Shown here in pieces: positions 35,965 through 44,306 of a stretch of 51,740 nucleotides of DNA. The stretch is from an uncultured bacterium (GTDB lineage Bacteria > Verrucomicrobiota > Kiritimatiellia > RFP12 > CAIWXQ01). The notes beneath the pieces were generated by a model. The model searched no databases, had not been told where the DNA came from, and saw nothing but the letters and a program-made list of their open reading frames with translations. Position 1 is the stretch's first letter, and every line of letters begins with the position of its first letter. The position numbers were made by a program, and so were the translations under genes. Where the stretch lies: positions 1-51,740 of the forward strand of contig CAIWXQ010000011.1 in NCBI GenBank assembly GCA_903916675.1, given 5' to 3'.

Positions 35965-38343
35965 ATGATGGTACGAACGATTCGTGTTGCAATCCTGGCC
36001 GCCCTGTTGGCCGGACTGGCGCAGGCCGCCGGCGAGACGATCCGCGAGATTCAGGTCCGGGCGCTCGACGGCTTCTCGGCTGACGACGGCGACGTGCGCG
36101 CCGTCATCCAGGCCCGCGTCGGCGACCCCTTCCTGCAGATGAACGTCAGCAAGGACGTGGCGGCGCTCGTAGAGACCCGGCGCTTTTCCAAGGCGGATGT
36201 GTCGGTCGAGCCGCTGGCCGACGGCCTGCGCGTCATCTATACCGTCACCCGCCGCCCCGTCGTGTTCGGCGATCTCGAGATCGTGGGCGTGGATTATTTC
36301 AGCAACAGCAAGGTTGAAGACTGGCTGGAGCTTCCGCAGGGCGCCCCGGCGGACGAGCAGATCCTGGCCGACCGCTGCAATAAGGTCCGCCGCGAATACC
36401 TGAAGCGCTACTTTCCGGAGACCCGGGTCGAGGCAACCCTGAAGCCGGTTGCGGATCCCGGGCAGCGCAAGGGGCTGGTGCGCGTGCATGTCCAGATCAC
36501 GGAAGGCCCCCGCCTCAAGCCCGATGAATACATTTTTGAAGGGAACCGGAGTTTCTCCGACAAGGAACTTCGCGCTACGTTCGGCGAATATCCCTGGTGG
36601 AACCCGATGGGGTGGTTCACCACTTCGCCGTACAGTTCGGACCAACTCGTGAAGGCCCGCCGGCAGGCGTCCGAGGTCTACCAGAACGCTGGCTATCTCG
36701 ACGTTCAGATCGGCGACGCGCAGTTTGTGCCGCTGCCGAGCGACCCCAAGCGTGCCAAAATTCTCTTTCCCGTAGCGGAGGGTGTAAAGTACACGGTTGC
36801 GTCGGCGGCCGTCACGGGGGTCAAGATCTTCCCGGAGAACGCCGTGCGCGACGCCGTCAAGAACCTCAAGCCGGGCGATGTCGCCGCGCGCAAGGAGATC
36901 GACGCCGCAGCGAAGTCCGTGCGCGACTACTACACTGCGCGCGGCTACATCGACACCGCGGTCACGGTCAGCACCCGGGCAGACGACGCCAAGGACGCCA
37001 CCCGGCTCGCGCTTGTGTTCTCCGTCCAGGAGGGGGCTCTGGTGCACGTCCGCAAGATCGATATCCGCGGCAACACCCGCACGCAGGACAAGGTGATCCG
37101 CCGCGAGATCCAGCTCAACCCCGGCGATATCATGGATGGCGTGAAGATCGAGCAGAACGAGAACCGCATCAAGAACCTCGGCCTCTTTGAGAAGGACCAG
37201 GTGCGCCACGCGATCCCGCCCAATCCGGACGCGCCCGATTCCCGCGACCTGATCTTCACCGTGGAAGAAGCGCGGACCGGCAGCTTTATGATTGGCGGCG
37301 GCTACTCCACTGTGGACAAACTGGTTGGCTATCTGCAGGTACAGCAGGGCAACTTCGACATCCTCAACTGGCCGGACTTCACCGGCGGCGGACAGAAGGC
37401 CCGCGCCTCAATTGAGTTTGGCTCGAACCACCAGTCGTACGAACTGGGCTGGACCGAGCCCTGGTTCCTCGACAAACCCATGGCGCTGACGGTCGACCTC
37501 TACTATCGGGAGCGCCAGTACGACGAATACACCCAGCAGAACCTCGGCGGCGACGTAGGCATTCGGTACCCGATCCAGCTCGCGGGTGTCCCGTTCGGCG
37601 CGTTTGGCCTGCGCTACACGCTGGAGCAGATCACCCTGAACAGCCAGCTCACGAACCAGTTGTACTTGGCTTCCACGGGCGCGCCTTATAAATTTTCCGA
37701 CGAGCCCAGTTCCGCGCTGAACAGCCGGCTGGAGGCGTCCTGGGAGTACGATACGCGCGACCAGGTCTTCGTGCCGCACCGCGGCACGTATGCCAACGTA
37801 TTCGGTGCCGTCTCCGGTTCCCTGCTGGGCGGGGACAACGACATCTTCCAGACCGGCGCGTCCTACCGCCACTGGTTTAATCCTGTGTCTGACCACATCC
37901 TGAGCCTGCGCGGACGATGGGAGACGGTCAGTTCCTACGGCGGGCAGGAGATTCCGATTTATGACCGCCTCTTCCTCGGCGGCGGGCAGACCGTGCGCGG
38001 CATCGAGTACCGATGGGTCGGTCCCAAGGCGGTAGATGTCTACCCCGGCACACCGACGGAAGTGCACCCCGTAGGCGGCGCGACGCTCGGTCTGGTTTCG
38101 GCCGAGTACAGCATTCCCATCTTCGAGGCTGTGCGCATCGCGACGTTCTCGGACCTGGGCAACGTTACACCCGACAGCAACGACATTTCCAATCTACTGA
38201 AGAACTACTGCTGGACCTACGGTGCGGGCCTGCGCATCGACATCCCCGGCTTCCCGATCCGCTTCGACTACGCCCTCCCGATCAAAAAGGACAGCCAGCT
38301 CACCCGCGGGCAGCCCTTCTCTTTCTGGATTGGATTTGAGTAA
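35965..38343 (+). CDS. bamA: Outer membrane assembly factor BamA (Omp85)
   Basis: The 792-residue protein inserts beta-barrel proteins into the outer membrane. Seen: a signal peptide (MMVRTIRVAILAALLAGLAQ), POTRA repeats to about residue 430 (for example DLEIVGVDYFSNSKVEDWLE, VRKIDIRGNTRTQDKVIRRE) and a C-terminal barrel with the conserved loop motif LFLGGGQTVRGIEYRW (VRGF/Y type) and a final strand ending FSFWIGFE, with aromatic last-strand character. The ATG at 35965 has AAGGAG 8 nt upstream. The order bamA-skp-lpxD is a classic envelope cluster. Confidence 0.95.
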   Translation: MMVRTIRVAILAALLAGLAQAAGETIREIQVRALDGFSADDGDVRAVIQARVGDPFLQMNVSKDVAALVETRRFSKADVSVEPLADGLRVIYTVTRRPVVFGDLEIVGVDYFSNSKVEDWLELPQGAPADEQILADRCNKVRREYLKRYFPETRVEATLKPVADPGQRKGLVRVHVQITEGPRLKPDEYIFEGNRSFSDKELRATFGEYPWWNPMGWFTTSPYSSDQLVKARRQASEVYQNAGYLDVQIGDAQFVPLPSDPKRAKILFPVAEGVKYTVASAAVTGVKIFPENAVRDAVKNLKPGDVAARKEIDAAAKSVRDYYTARGYIDTAVTVSTRADDAKDATRLALVFSVQEGALVHVRKIDIRGNTRTQDKVIRREIQLNPGDIMDGVKIEQNENRIKNLGLFEKDQVRHAIPPNPDAPDSRDLIFTVEEARTGSFMIGGGYSTVDKLVGYLQVQQGNFDILNWPDFTGGGQKARASIEFGSNHQSYELGWTEPWFLDKPMALTVDLYYRERQYDEYTQQNLGGDVGIRYPIQLAGVPFGAFGLRYTLEQITLNSQLTNQLYLASTGAPYKFSDEPSSALNSRLEASWEYDTRDQVFVPHRGTYANVFGAVSGSLLGGDNDIFQTGASYRHWFNPVSDHILSLRGRWETVSSYGGQEIPIYDRLFLGGGQTVRGIEYRWVGPKAVDVYPGTPTEVHPVGGATLGLVSAEYSIPIFEAVRIATFSDLGNVTPDSNDISNLLKNYCWTYGAGLRIDIPGFPIRFDYALPIKKDSQLTRGQPFSFWIGFE

Positions 38344-38377
38344 ATAGTTCTGTTTTCCCACAACGTAAGGAAATGAC

Positions 38378-39016
38378 ATGAAACGAATCAGCCTCTTGGC
38401 AGCCTGTGTGTTCATTTGTGCCGCGCTTGCCGCCCGCGCGCAGACTGTGGCGGTGGTGGACTTGGAGCAGCTCGTGCGCCTGCATCCGAACACGGCCGCG
38501 GACGACAAGTTACGTGAGCAGACCCGCAAGGACATGCGCGAGGAATACGATGAGCTGCAGCAGAAGCTGGAGGCTCTGAAGCTGGACTTCGAGAAGACGC
38601 GCAAGGAGACCCAGGACCCAACCCTTAGCGACAAGGCCCGCAAGACCGCGGAGGAGCGCGCCGAGAAGGCGTACGAGGCCGTCCTGACGGCCAACCGCAA
38701 CGCCAACGAGAAGATGCAGTTGCGCCAGGAACAGATTTCGGAGATGAACGGCCGCCTGCTCAAGAAGGTGATTGCGGACCTGCGCGACACAATCGGAAAG
38801 TACGCTGCTGAGCAGAAGATCCAACTGGTCCTGCCGGCGGCACAGGCGATCTACAACGAGAAGGCCCTCGACATCACCGACGCCATCCTGAAGCGCATGA
38901 ACGTGACGCGCCCCGCGGAAAAGACGGCCGCGGTTGACGCCTTCCCGCTGATCCGCGCGCAGGCCCCGGAAGCGCCTGCTGCGGCCAAGCCGGCCACCCT
39001 CGCACCGACCAAATGA
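38378..39016 (+). CDS. skp: OmpH/Skp-family periplasmic chaperone
   Basis: The 212-residue protein has a signal peptide (cleavage after ALAARA near residue 22), then VAVVDLEQLVRLHPNTAADD, a long charged helical hairpin (EYDELQQKLEALKLDFEK onward) that forms the tentacles of the trimer, and a returning strand segment IQLVLPAAQAIYNEKALDIT. A Pro/Ala-rich tail is added at the C-terminus. It delivers unfolded outer-membrane proteins to BamA. The stop overlaps the lpxD start (ATGA). Confidence 0.92.
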   Translation: MKRISLLAACVFICAALAARAQTVAVVDLEQLVRLHPNTAADDKLREQTRKDMREEYDELQQKLEALKLDFEKTRKETQDPTLSDKARKTAEERAEKAYEAVLTANRNANEKMQLRQEQISEMNGRLLKKVIADLRDTIGKYAAEQKIQLVLPAAQAIYNEKALDITDAILKRMNVTRPAEKTAAVDAFPLIRAQAPEAPAAAKPATLAPTK

Positions 39017-40071
39017 ACTGGACTGCTGCCACCCTGGCCGCCCGTGTCGGCGGCATCGTCGAAGGCGCCGGAGACGCCGAAATCCGCGCCCTTTCCGCGC
39101 TGGCCGAGGCGCGCGAGGGTGACGTCTCCTTTCTCGCCAATTCCCGCTATGAATCGCTTATGGCCAGCACCGCCGCCACGGCCGTGGTGGTCGGCCGCGA
39201 CTGGCACGGTGCGCACAGTTGCCGTGCGCTGATCCGCGTGGACAACCCGGACAAGGCTTTTTCCGGACTGGCGACGCTCCTCGGTCCGCAACCCGTGGTG
39301 CGGGCACCCGGCGTGCACCCGACCGCCGTGGTCGCCCCTGGCGCGAAGCTCGGCCGCGACGTGTTCGTCGGCCCCTGCGCGGTTATCGAGGACGGCGCCG
39401 TGGTCGGCGACCGCAGCGTGATCGAGGCGCAGTGCTACGTCGGCCGCGATGCCGCGCTTGGCTGCGACTGCCACCTCTACCCGCAGGTCAGCATCCGTGA
39501 GGGATGCCGCATCGGCGACCGCTTGATTGCGCACTGCGGCGTGGTGGTGGGAAGCGATGGCTATGGCTACAACGTCGAGTTCCACGATGGCCACCCTGCG
39601 GTGGTGAAGATTCCGCAGATCGGCATCGTCGAGATCGGACACGACGTCGAGATCGGCGCGAACACAACCATCGACCGTGCCCGCTTCGGCCGCACGCGCA
39701 TCGGCAATCACGTCAAGATCGACAACCTTGTGCAAGTGGCCCACAACGTGCAGATCGGTGACCTTTCCGGGCTGGTGGCCCAGTGCGGCATCGCCGGCAG
39801 TTCGCAGATCGGTTCCGGCTGCATGATCTGGGCGCAGGCCGGCATCGCCGGGCACCTCAAGATCGGTGACCGCGCGCAGGTCGGTCCCCAGGCCGGCCTC
39901 AGCAAGGACGTGCCGCCCGGTGAGTTCGTGCTCGGCTCACCTGCCATGCCTAAGCGGGAATTTGCCGTTGGCCTCACGGTGCCGCGCACGGTCGAGAAGC
40001 TCAAGGCCCGCATCGCGGAACTTGAAACCCGTCTCGCCGCATTGGAAAAACGGAACACGCCTCCCGCCTGA
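39013..40071 (+). CDS. lpxD: UDP-3-O-acylglucosamine N-acyltransferase
   Basis: The 352-residue trimeric enzyme adds the N-linked hydroxyacyl chain in lipid A synthesis. It has an N-terminal uridine-binding domain (LSALAEAREGDVSFLANSRY) and a left-handed beta-helix of hexapeptide repeats from about residue 100 to 300 (VHPTAVVAPGAKLGRDVFVG, IGIVEIGHDVEIGANTTIDR), including the catalytic-region segment VQVAHNVQIG, then a C-terminal helix. Together with lpxK it shows an LPS pathway. Confidence 0.95.
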   Translation: MNWTAATLAARVGGIVEGAGDAEIRALSALAEAREGDVSFLANSRYESLMASTAATAVVVGRDWHGAHSCRALIRVDNPDKAFSGLATLLGPQPVVRAPGVHPTAVVAPGAKLGRDVFVGPCAVIEDGAVVGDRSVIEAQCYVGRDAALGCDCHLYPQVSIREGCRIGDRLIAHCGVVVGSDGYGYNVEFHDGHPAVVKIPQIGIVEIGHDVEIGANTTIDRARFGRTRIGNHVKIDNLVQVAHNVQIGDLSGLVAQCGIAGSSQIGSGCMIWAQAGIAGHLKIGDRAQVGPQAGLSKDVPPGEFVLGSPAMPKREFAVGLTVPRTVEKLKARIAELETRLAALEKRNTPPA

Positions 40072-40152
40072 TCTTCGAATCTGGAAATCAGGAAAGCAGG
40101 CACGTCAGACGTATGCCCGAATCATTCCAGATTTCCGGAGATCCCTGATTTT

Positions 40153-40638
40153 ATGACACCTGTGGCCCAACTTGTGGCGCGCCTGACGGAACGTAGCCAT
40201 ACGCTCGCCCTGGCCGAATCCTGCACCGGCGGTCTGCTGGCCGCGCGCGTGACGTCCGTCCCCGGCGCCTCCGCCGTTTTCCGTGGCGGTGTGATCGCCT
40301 ACCACAACGAGGTCAAGTGCGACCTGCTGGGCGTGTCGGCTGCCACGCTGGCTGCGTACGGCGCCGTGAGCGCAGAGACCGCGCTGGCCATGGCGCAGGG
40401 CGCGCGGCGCCGGCTGCAGGCCACGCTGGCTGCGTCAATCACCGGCGTGGCCGGACCTGACGGCGGCACGGCGGAGAAACCGGTCGGTATCGTCTTCATT
40501 GCCGTCGCTGGTCCGCGTGGCGTGCGCGTGGAACACTGTCAGTTTGCCGGCGACCGGGACGCCATCTGCGCCCAAGCCTGCGATGCCGCGCTGCAGATGC
40601 TGCTGGAAGCACGCGAAGGCCAGAATGATCGATGGTAG
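40153..40638 (+). CDS. pncC: Nicotinamide-nucleotide amidase (PncC/CinA C-terminal family)
   Basis: The 161-residue stand-alone CinA-C domain deamidates NMN to nicotinate mononucleotide in pyridine-nucleotide salvage. Seen: LALAESCTGGLLAARVTSVP (residues 17-36), FRGGVIAYHNEVKCDLLGV, YGAVSAETALAMAQGAR and SITGVAGPDGG. The N-terminal MoCF domain of full CinA is absent, as in many proteins of this size. The 81-nt gap after lpxD holds degenerate repeat words. It is convergent with the ATP-grasp/GNAT gene across 63 nt with no clear terminator. Confidence 0.92.
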   Translation: MTPVAQLVARLTERSHTLALAESCTGGLLAARVTSVPGASAVFRGGVIAYHNEVKCDLLGVSAATLAAYGAVSAETALAMAQGARRRLQATLAASITGVAGPDGGTAEKPVGIVFIAVAGPRGVRVEHCQFAGDRDAICAQACDAALQMLLEAREGQNDRW

Positions 40639-40701
40639 CGGCGTCCCACCGCGGGCAGTTCCTCTTTGCAGCGCTGGGGCGGTGCTGCCACTGGTCGAAC
40701 G

Positions 40702-42306
40702 CTACAAAACCTTCACGAATGTGGCGCGGCCGTCACCGGGCGCGTAGAAGTCTTCCAGCAGTTCGGCCAGCTGGTAGCCAGTGCGTTCGTAGAACGCACG
40801 CGTGCTGAGATACTGCGGCCGGCTGGAGGTCTCGGCGTAGACGCGCGTCCCACCCAGCTTGCGGATGCGGCGCTCGGTCTCGGCCAGCAGCAGGCGGCCG
40901 AGCCCCTTGCCCTGCATGCCGGAGCGCACGGCGATCCAGTAGAGGTCGTAGCTGGCGGCAGTGCAGGGGATAAGGCCGAAGCAGGTGTAGCCAACCACCT
41001 GGCCGTCCAACTCGGCCAGCGCGAATTCGTAGCCAGAGGCGCGCCCTTTCTTCAGGCGTTCGTCCACCAGTTCCACGGCGATCTCCACCTCGGCGGCATC
41101 GAAGAATCCGGTGGTCTGGGCAAGGGCGCGGATGGCATCGCGATCAGCGGTGCCCAGTTCGTCACGAAAGACGAACGGCTCGGACCGGCCGACCGGTTCA
41201 GCCGGCCGCTCGGATGTGGCGCCGGATGAGGTGGGGACCATCTTGCGGCGTGTGGCCGCGGCGTGGCGGAAGTGGCTGACGTGGGTCTGCGCGTCCGCCA
41301 GGATGCGTTCTACGGCCTGGTCAAAGGTCACGCCCGCCTGCGCCATCATGGCGGCGAAGCCGGCGTCGGGCGAGAGACAGGGGTTGGCGTTGACCTCGAG
41401 AATCCACGGGTTCCCCTCGGCGTCCACGCGGAAGTCCACGCGCGCGTAGCCGGCCAGCCCAAAGACCTCCCAGCACTGGAGCGCCAGGCGCTTCATCTCC
41501 TCGAGCAGCGGTGCGTCAACTGGGTCGGCCGCGAAGCGGCGCGTCGTATGGCAATACTCGAAGGAATCCGTGGCCCACTTGGCCCGGTAGCCGACGATGC
41601 GCGGTTTGTCGACAGGGAAGCCGTCGAATACGATCTCCGCTGGCGGGAGAACCTCGGGGCCGTTCGGTCCGGCCAGCAGCCCGATGTTGAATTCGCGGCC
41701 GTCGATGAACTCCTCGGCAAAGCATTCGCCGCCCATGCGCTCGGCAAAGGCGCTCAGGCGGTTGGCGGCCATGGCCGGTGTGGCGCCACGCACAAGGCAG
41801 GTGTCGTCCATGCCGAGCGAGGCGTGCTCCCAGACGGATTTCACCAGCCATGTGCGGCGCCGCCCGCCAGCGGGGCGGGCAGACGGCGCCGCCGCCTCTG
41901 GTACACGGCTGCGGACCTGCTGGCGCGGGCCTGCGCTCATCCACATGGGCGTGGGGAGGTCCGCCTCGCGCATGCGCTCCTTGGCGAGGATCTTGTGCGA
42001 GGTCAGGAAAAGCGCCTCTGCGGAGCTGCCGGTGTAGGGGCGATGGCGGGCGTCGAGCAGCGCCGGCGGGAGGTAGATCAGGCGGCCGGCTCCGGCCACA
42101 GCCTCGACGAGGTTGAAGACCAGATCCGACTGCACCTGGTTGAGCATACCGTCAAGCGATTCGAGGTCCAGCGTGCAGGGATGCACCTCGACGCGGTGCC
42201 CTAGTCGCACCAGAGCCTGCCCGACGGCCTCGACCTGCTGGAGCACGTCCTGCTCGTCGGGCGAGGCATCGGCCGGAATGGCCTGATGAAGGATCCACAC
42301 GCGCAT
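40702..42306 (-). CDS. Bifunctional protein: Ddl-like ATP-grasp ligase fused to a GNAT acetyltransferase
   Basis: The 534-residue product has an N-terminal ATP-grasp ligase of the D-Ala-D-Ala ligase type (about residues 1-345: PYTGSSAEALFLTSHKILAK, FAEEFIDGREFNIGLLAG, GYARVDFRVDAEGNPWILEV then NANPCLSPDAGF), a short linker, and a C-terminal GNAT domain (about 385-534) with the acetyl-CoA loop RSGMQGKGLGRLLL and the ending LSTRAFYERTGYQ. It would form an amide bond with ATP and acetylate an amine, perhaps on the same product. ATG 42306 has GCAGGAGC upstream; the longer frame to 42345 is less likely. It lies 300 nt downstream of a lysine 2,3-aminomutase gene, so beta-lysine is a plausible substrate (inference). 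Confidence 0.8.
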   Translation of the reverse strand: MRVWILHQAIPADASPDEQDVLQQVEAVGQALVRLGHRVEVHPCTLDLESLDGMLNQVQSDLVFNLVEAVAGAGRLIYLPPALLDARHRPYTGSSAEALFLTSHKILAKERMREADLPTPMWMSAGPRQQVRSRVPEAAAPSARPAGGRRRTWLVKSVWEHASLGMDDTCLVRGATPAMAANRLSAFAERMGGECFAEEFIDGREFNIGLLAGPNGPEVLPPAEIVFDGFPVDKPRIVGYRAKWATDSFEYCHTTRRFAADPVDAPLLEEMKRLALQCWEVFGLAGYARVDFRVDAEGNPWILEVNANPCLSPDAGFAAMMAQAGVTFDQAVERILADAQTHVSHFRHAAATRRKMVPTSSGATSERPAEPVGRSEPFVFRDELGTADRDAIRALAQTTGFFDAAEVEIAVELVDERLKKGRASGYEFALAELDGQVVGYTCFGLIPCTAASYDLYWIAVRSGMQGKGLGRLLLAETERRIRKLGGTRVYAETSSRPQYLSTRAFYERTGYQLAELLEDFYAPGDGRATFVKVL

Positions 42307-42350
42307 GGGAAAAGCTCCTGCAACGGACGCTGGCCGGCAATCCAATCAAA

Positions 42351-42381
42351 CTGCGGAATATCGAATCGAGAACCGCAGAAT
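42351..42381. repeat. CTGCGGAATATCGAA repeat with hairpin potential
   Basis: CTGCGG (42351-42356) and CCGCAG (42373-42378) can pair; the sequence between them is the ATATCGAA-type word also seen at 27718-27748. It lies in the gap between the fusion gene and kamA; apart from the kamA terminator, the rest of that 300-nt gap shows no gene. Confidence 0.45.
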
Positions 42382-42550
42382 GAGGGAGTTCATGCCAGGT
42401 GTTTCCAGTCGCGTTGTTGAGGCCAAGAGATAGCCTTCCACAGCGCGCAGGTCAAGTGTGGACTGTTGAATGCCGGTGGCAGTGACCCCCGCGGCCTTGC
42501 GCTGTTGGCGTCGCCAACTTCCGGATTCTGCGGTTCCGAAGTTGAGAAGC

Positions 42551-42585
42551 AAAAACGCGGGCACTGCCGAACGGCAATACCCGCG
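42551..42585 (-). terminator. Intrinsic terminator of kamA
   Basis: On the minus strand CGCGGGTATTGCCG pairs with CGGCAGTGCCCGCG (with G-T pairs) and is followed by TTTTTGCTT. It begins about 20 nt after the kamA stop, so the downstream fusion gene is mostly expressed separately or by read-through. Confidence 0.75.
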
Positions 42586-42605
42586 CTGCTGCCGGTTCTC
42601 CCAAG

Positions 42606-43907
42606 CTACTCTGCGGTACAGTCCGGGTACTGGAAGGCTTTCCCCTCGTAGTTGCTGAGGAGGATGTTGTCGCCGTCACGGCCGGCGACGAAGTCCGGCA
42701 TGATCGGGATCTTGCCGCCGCCGCCGGGGGCATCGATCACGTAGGTCGGGACCGCGTAGCCGGTGGTGTGACCGCGCAGGCCGCGGATGATCTCCACCCC
42801 CTTGGACACGGGCGTGCGGAAGTGGGCGGATCCAACGATCGGGTCGCACTGGTAGAGGTAGTACGGCCGCACGCGCATCTTCATCAGGCCATGCACGAGC
42901 GACTTCATGACCGGAAGGCTGTCGTTGACCCCCTTGAGCAGCACAGTCTGTGATCCCAGCGGGATGCCGGCGTCTGCCAGCAGGCCGCAGGCGCGTTCGG
43001 TCTCGTAGCAGCATTCGTCCGGGTGGGTAAAATGCAGGCTCATCCAGACCGGGTGGTACTTGCGGAGCATGCGGGCGAGTTGCGGCGTGATTCGCTGCGG
43101 CAGCACGGCCGGCACTTTGGTGCCCATGCGGATGATCTCGACATGGGGGATCGCGCGTAGGTTCGATAGGAGCCATTCCAGCTTCTCGTCGCTCAGCGTG
43201 AGCGGATCGCCGCCGGAGACCAGCACGTCACGCACCTGCGGAGAGCGACGAATGTAGTCGAACGCGGCCTCGAGGCGTTCCCGCGAAGGGCCAAAGCCGC
43301 CCTGGCCCACGATGCGGGAGCGCGTGCAATAGCGGCAGTAGGTCGAGCAGAAATCGGTCGCGAGCAGCAGCACGCGGTCCGGATAACGGTGGATCAGGCC
43401 GGGGACAGGGCTCTGCGTTTCCTCGGCAAGCGGATCTTCCGCCTCACCGGCAGACTTGACCATTTCATAGACGGTCGGGATTACGGTCCGGCGGATCGGC
43501 TGCTCGGGGTCGTGCGGAGAAACAAGCCCCATGTAGTGCGGTGTGACGGAAGCGGGCAGAAGCTCGCCGTGCTGTTCCAGCGCCTTCTCCTCCTCGGGGG
43601 AGAGTGCGAGCATGCGGCGGAGCTGTTCGAGGGTGCGGATGCGGTTGCGGAGCTGCCACTGCCAGTCGGCCCAGTCGGCGTCCGTCGCCTCGGAAAAGAA
43701 GACCTTGCGGAAGGCGCGCGACTTGGGGTTCATCCGCATGACGCGGTGCCGCGCGGGCTCGGCGGGCTGGGAGGCACCCAGCGACGGGAAGTCCGTCACT
43801 GTGGCCTGGGGAGAGAAAAAGGTTCCAATACGACTCGGAGGTTCGTCTTCCTGGTTTCCCAGGCAGACGAACGACTCCTCGGGTTGATGCTGCGACGCAG
43901 CGTTCAC
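42606..43907 (-). CDS. kamA: L-lysine 2,3-aminomutase (radical SAM, PLP)
   Basis: The 433-residue enzyme converts L-lysine to L-beta-lysine. Seen, numbering from GTG 43907: DWQWQLRNRI; radical-SAM cluster CSTYCRYC (Cys187, 191, 194); SGGDPLTLSD; YQCDPIVGSAHFRTPVSKG with Asp355; and VIDAPGGGGKIPIMP with Asp392 and the PLP lysine Lys399. Both Asp residues correspond to those that bind the lysine side-chain amine in the clostridial enzyme, which favours lysine over glutamate or an EpmB role. GTG 43907 follows AGGAG at 6 nt; the frame stays open to 43967. It has its own strong promoter, a long structured leader and a terminator. Confidence 0.93.
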   Translation of the reverse strand: MNAASQHQPEESFVCLGNQEDEPPSRIGTFFSPQATVTDFPSLGASQPAEPARHRVMRMNPKSRAFRKVFFSEATDADWADWQWQLRNRIRTLEQLRRMLALSPEEEKALEQHGELLPASVTPHYMGLVSPHDPEQPIRRTVIPTVYEMVKSAGEAEDPLAEETQSPVPGLIHRYPDRVLLLATDFCSTYCRYCTRSRIVGQGGFGPSRERLEAAFDYIRRSPQVRDVLVSGGDPLTLSDEKLEWLLSNLRAIPHVEIIRMGTKVPAVLPQRITPQLARMLRKYHPVWMSLHFTHPDECCYETERACGLLADAGIPLGSQTVLLKGVNDSLPVMKSLVHGLMKMRVRPYYLYQCDPIVGSAHFRTPVSKGVEIIRGLRGHTTGYAVPTYVIDAPGGGGKIPIMPDFVAGRDGDNILLSNYEGKAFQYPDCTAE

Positions 43908-44148
43908 GTCATGCTCCTGTATGGAAGGGACGCGTTGCGGGCTGGGCGCCGCGTCCGAATGCGCCAACGGCCAAGCGCGCAGAAAAGCGCTTGGCCGCGT
44001 CCGTCACGAGGGACGGTCGAGTGCGATGGAACTTGTGTTCGCTCGCGTTCATTCAAGGTCGGAGCGCTTCGTGAAGCACTTTTTCCCGCGCCGCGGTCCG
44101 TCGGACGGACGGAAACGCGGGAAGCCCGACAGAAAGCCCTTTCGTTAA
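43908..44148 (-). promoter_or_regulatory. Long structured 5' leader of kamA
   Basis: The predicted leader is about 240 nt and contains successive hairpins on the minus strand: GTCCG/CGGAC, AGTGCTT/AAGCGCT, CCGTC/GACGG and, nearest the gene, the perfect 10-bp stem GGCCAAGCGC/GCGCTTGGCC (43969-43996). I see no match to the lysine-riboswitch core and no U-tract that would make a simple attenuator. A cis-regulatory RNA is an inference. This and the repeat at 44262-44303 fill the 400-nt gap before nadK. Confidence 0.45.
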
Positions 44149-44154
44149 GTATCG

Positions 44155-44183
44155 CTAATAAACCTATGCCGATGCGATGTCAA
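44155..44183 (-). promoter_or_regulatory. kamA promoter
   Basis: On the minus strand a consensus TTGACA (44178-44183), a 17-nt spacer and TATTAG (44155-44160) make one of the best promoters in the window. The start is predicted near 44148. Confidence 0.7.
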
Positions 44184-44261
44184 GCGGGTTTCTAAAAAAG
44201 GCGCAAGAAAGTTGCCGGGCCTTTCCATCCGCCCAGCCGAAACCGAGGGATATCGAACACT

Positions 44262-44303
44262 GACCTCTGATCTCTGACTTCTGATTACTGCCCTCTGATC
44301 TCT
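44262..44303 (+). repeat. GACCTCT heptad repeat, six units
   Basis: GACCTCT, GATCTCT, GACTTCT, GATTACT, GCCCTCT and GATCTCT follow each other exactly in register. It lies just beyond the nadK stop codon on the 3' side of that minus-strand gene. Related copies lie at 26042-26069 and 4390-4404. Confidence 0.75.
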
Positions 44304-44306
44304 ACC

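Noticed and set aside
43908-44148. Lysine riboswitch upstream of kamA
   Set aside because: Position and gene would fit, but the conserved L-box core sequences were not seen in the leader. It is kept only as an unclassified structured leader.
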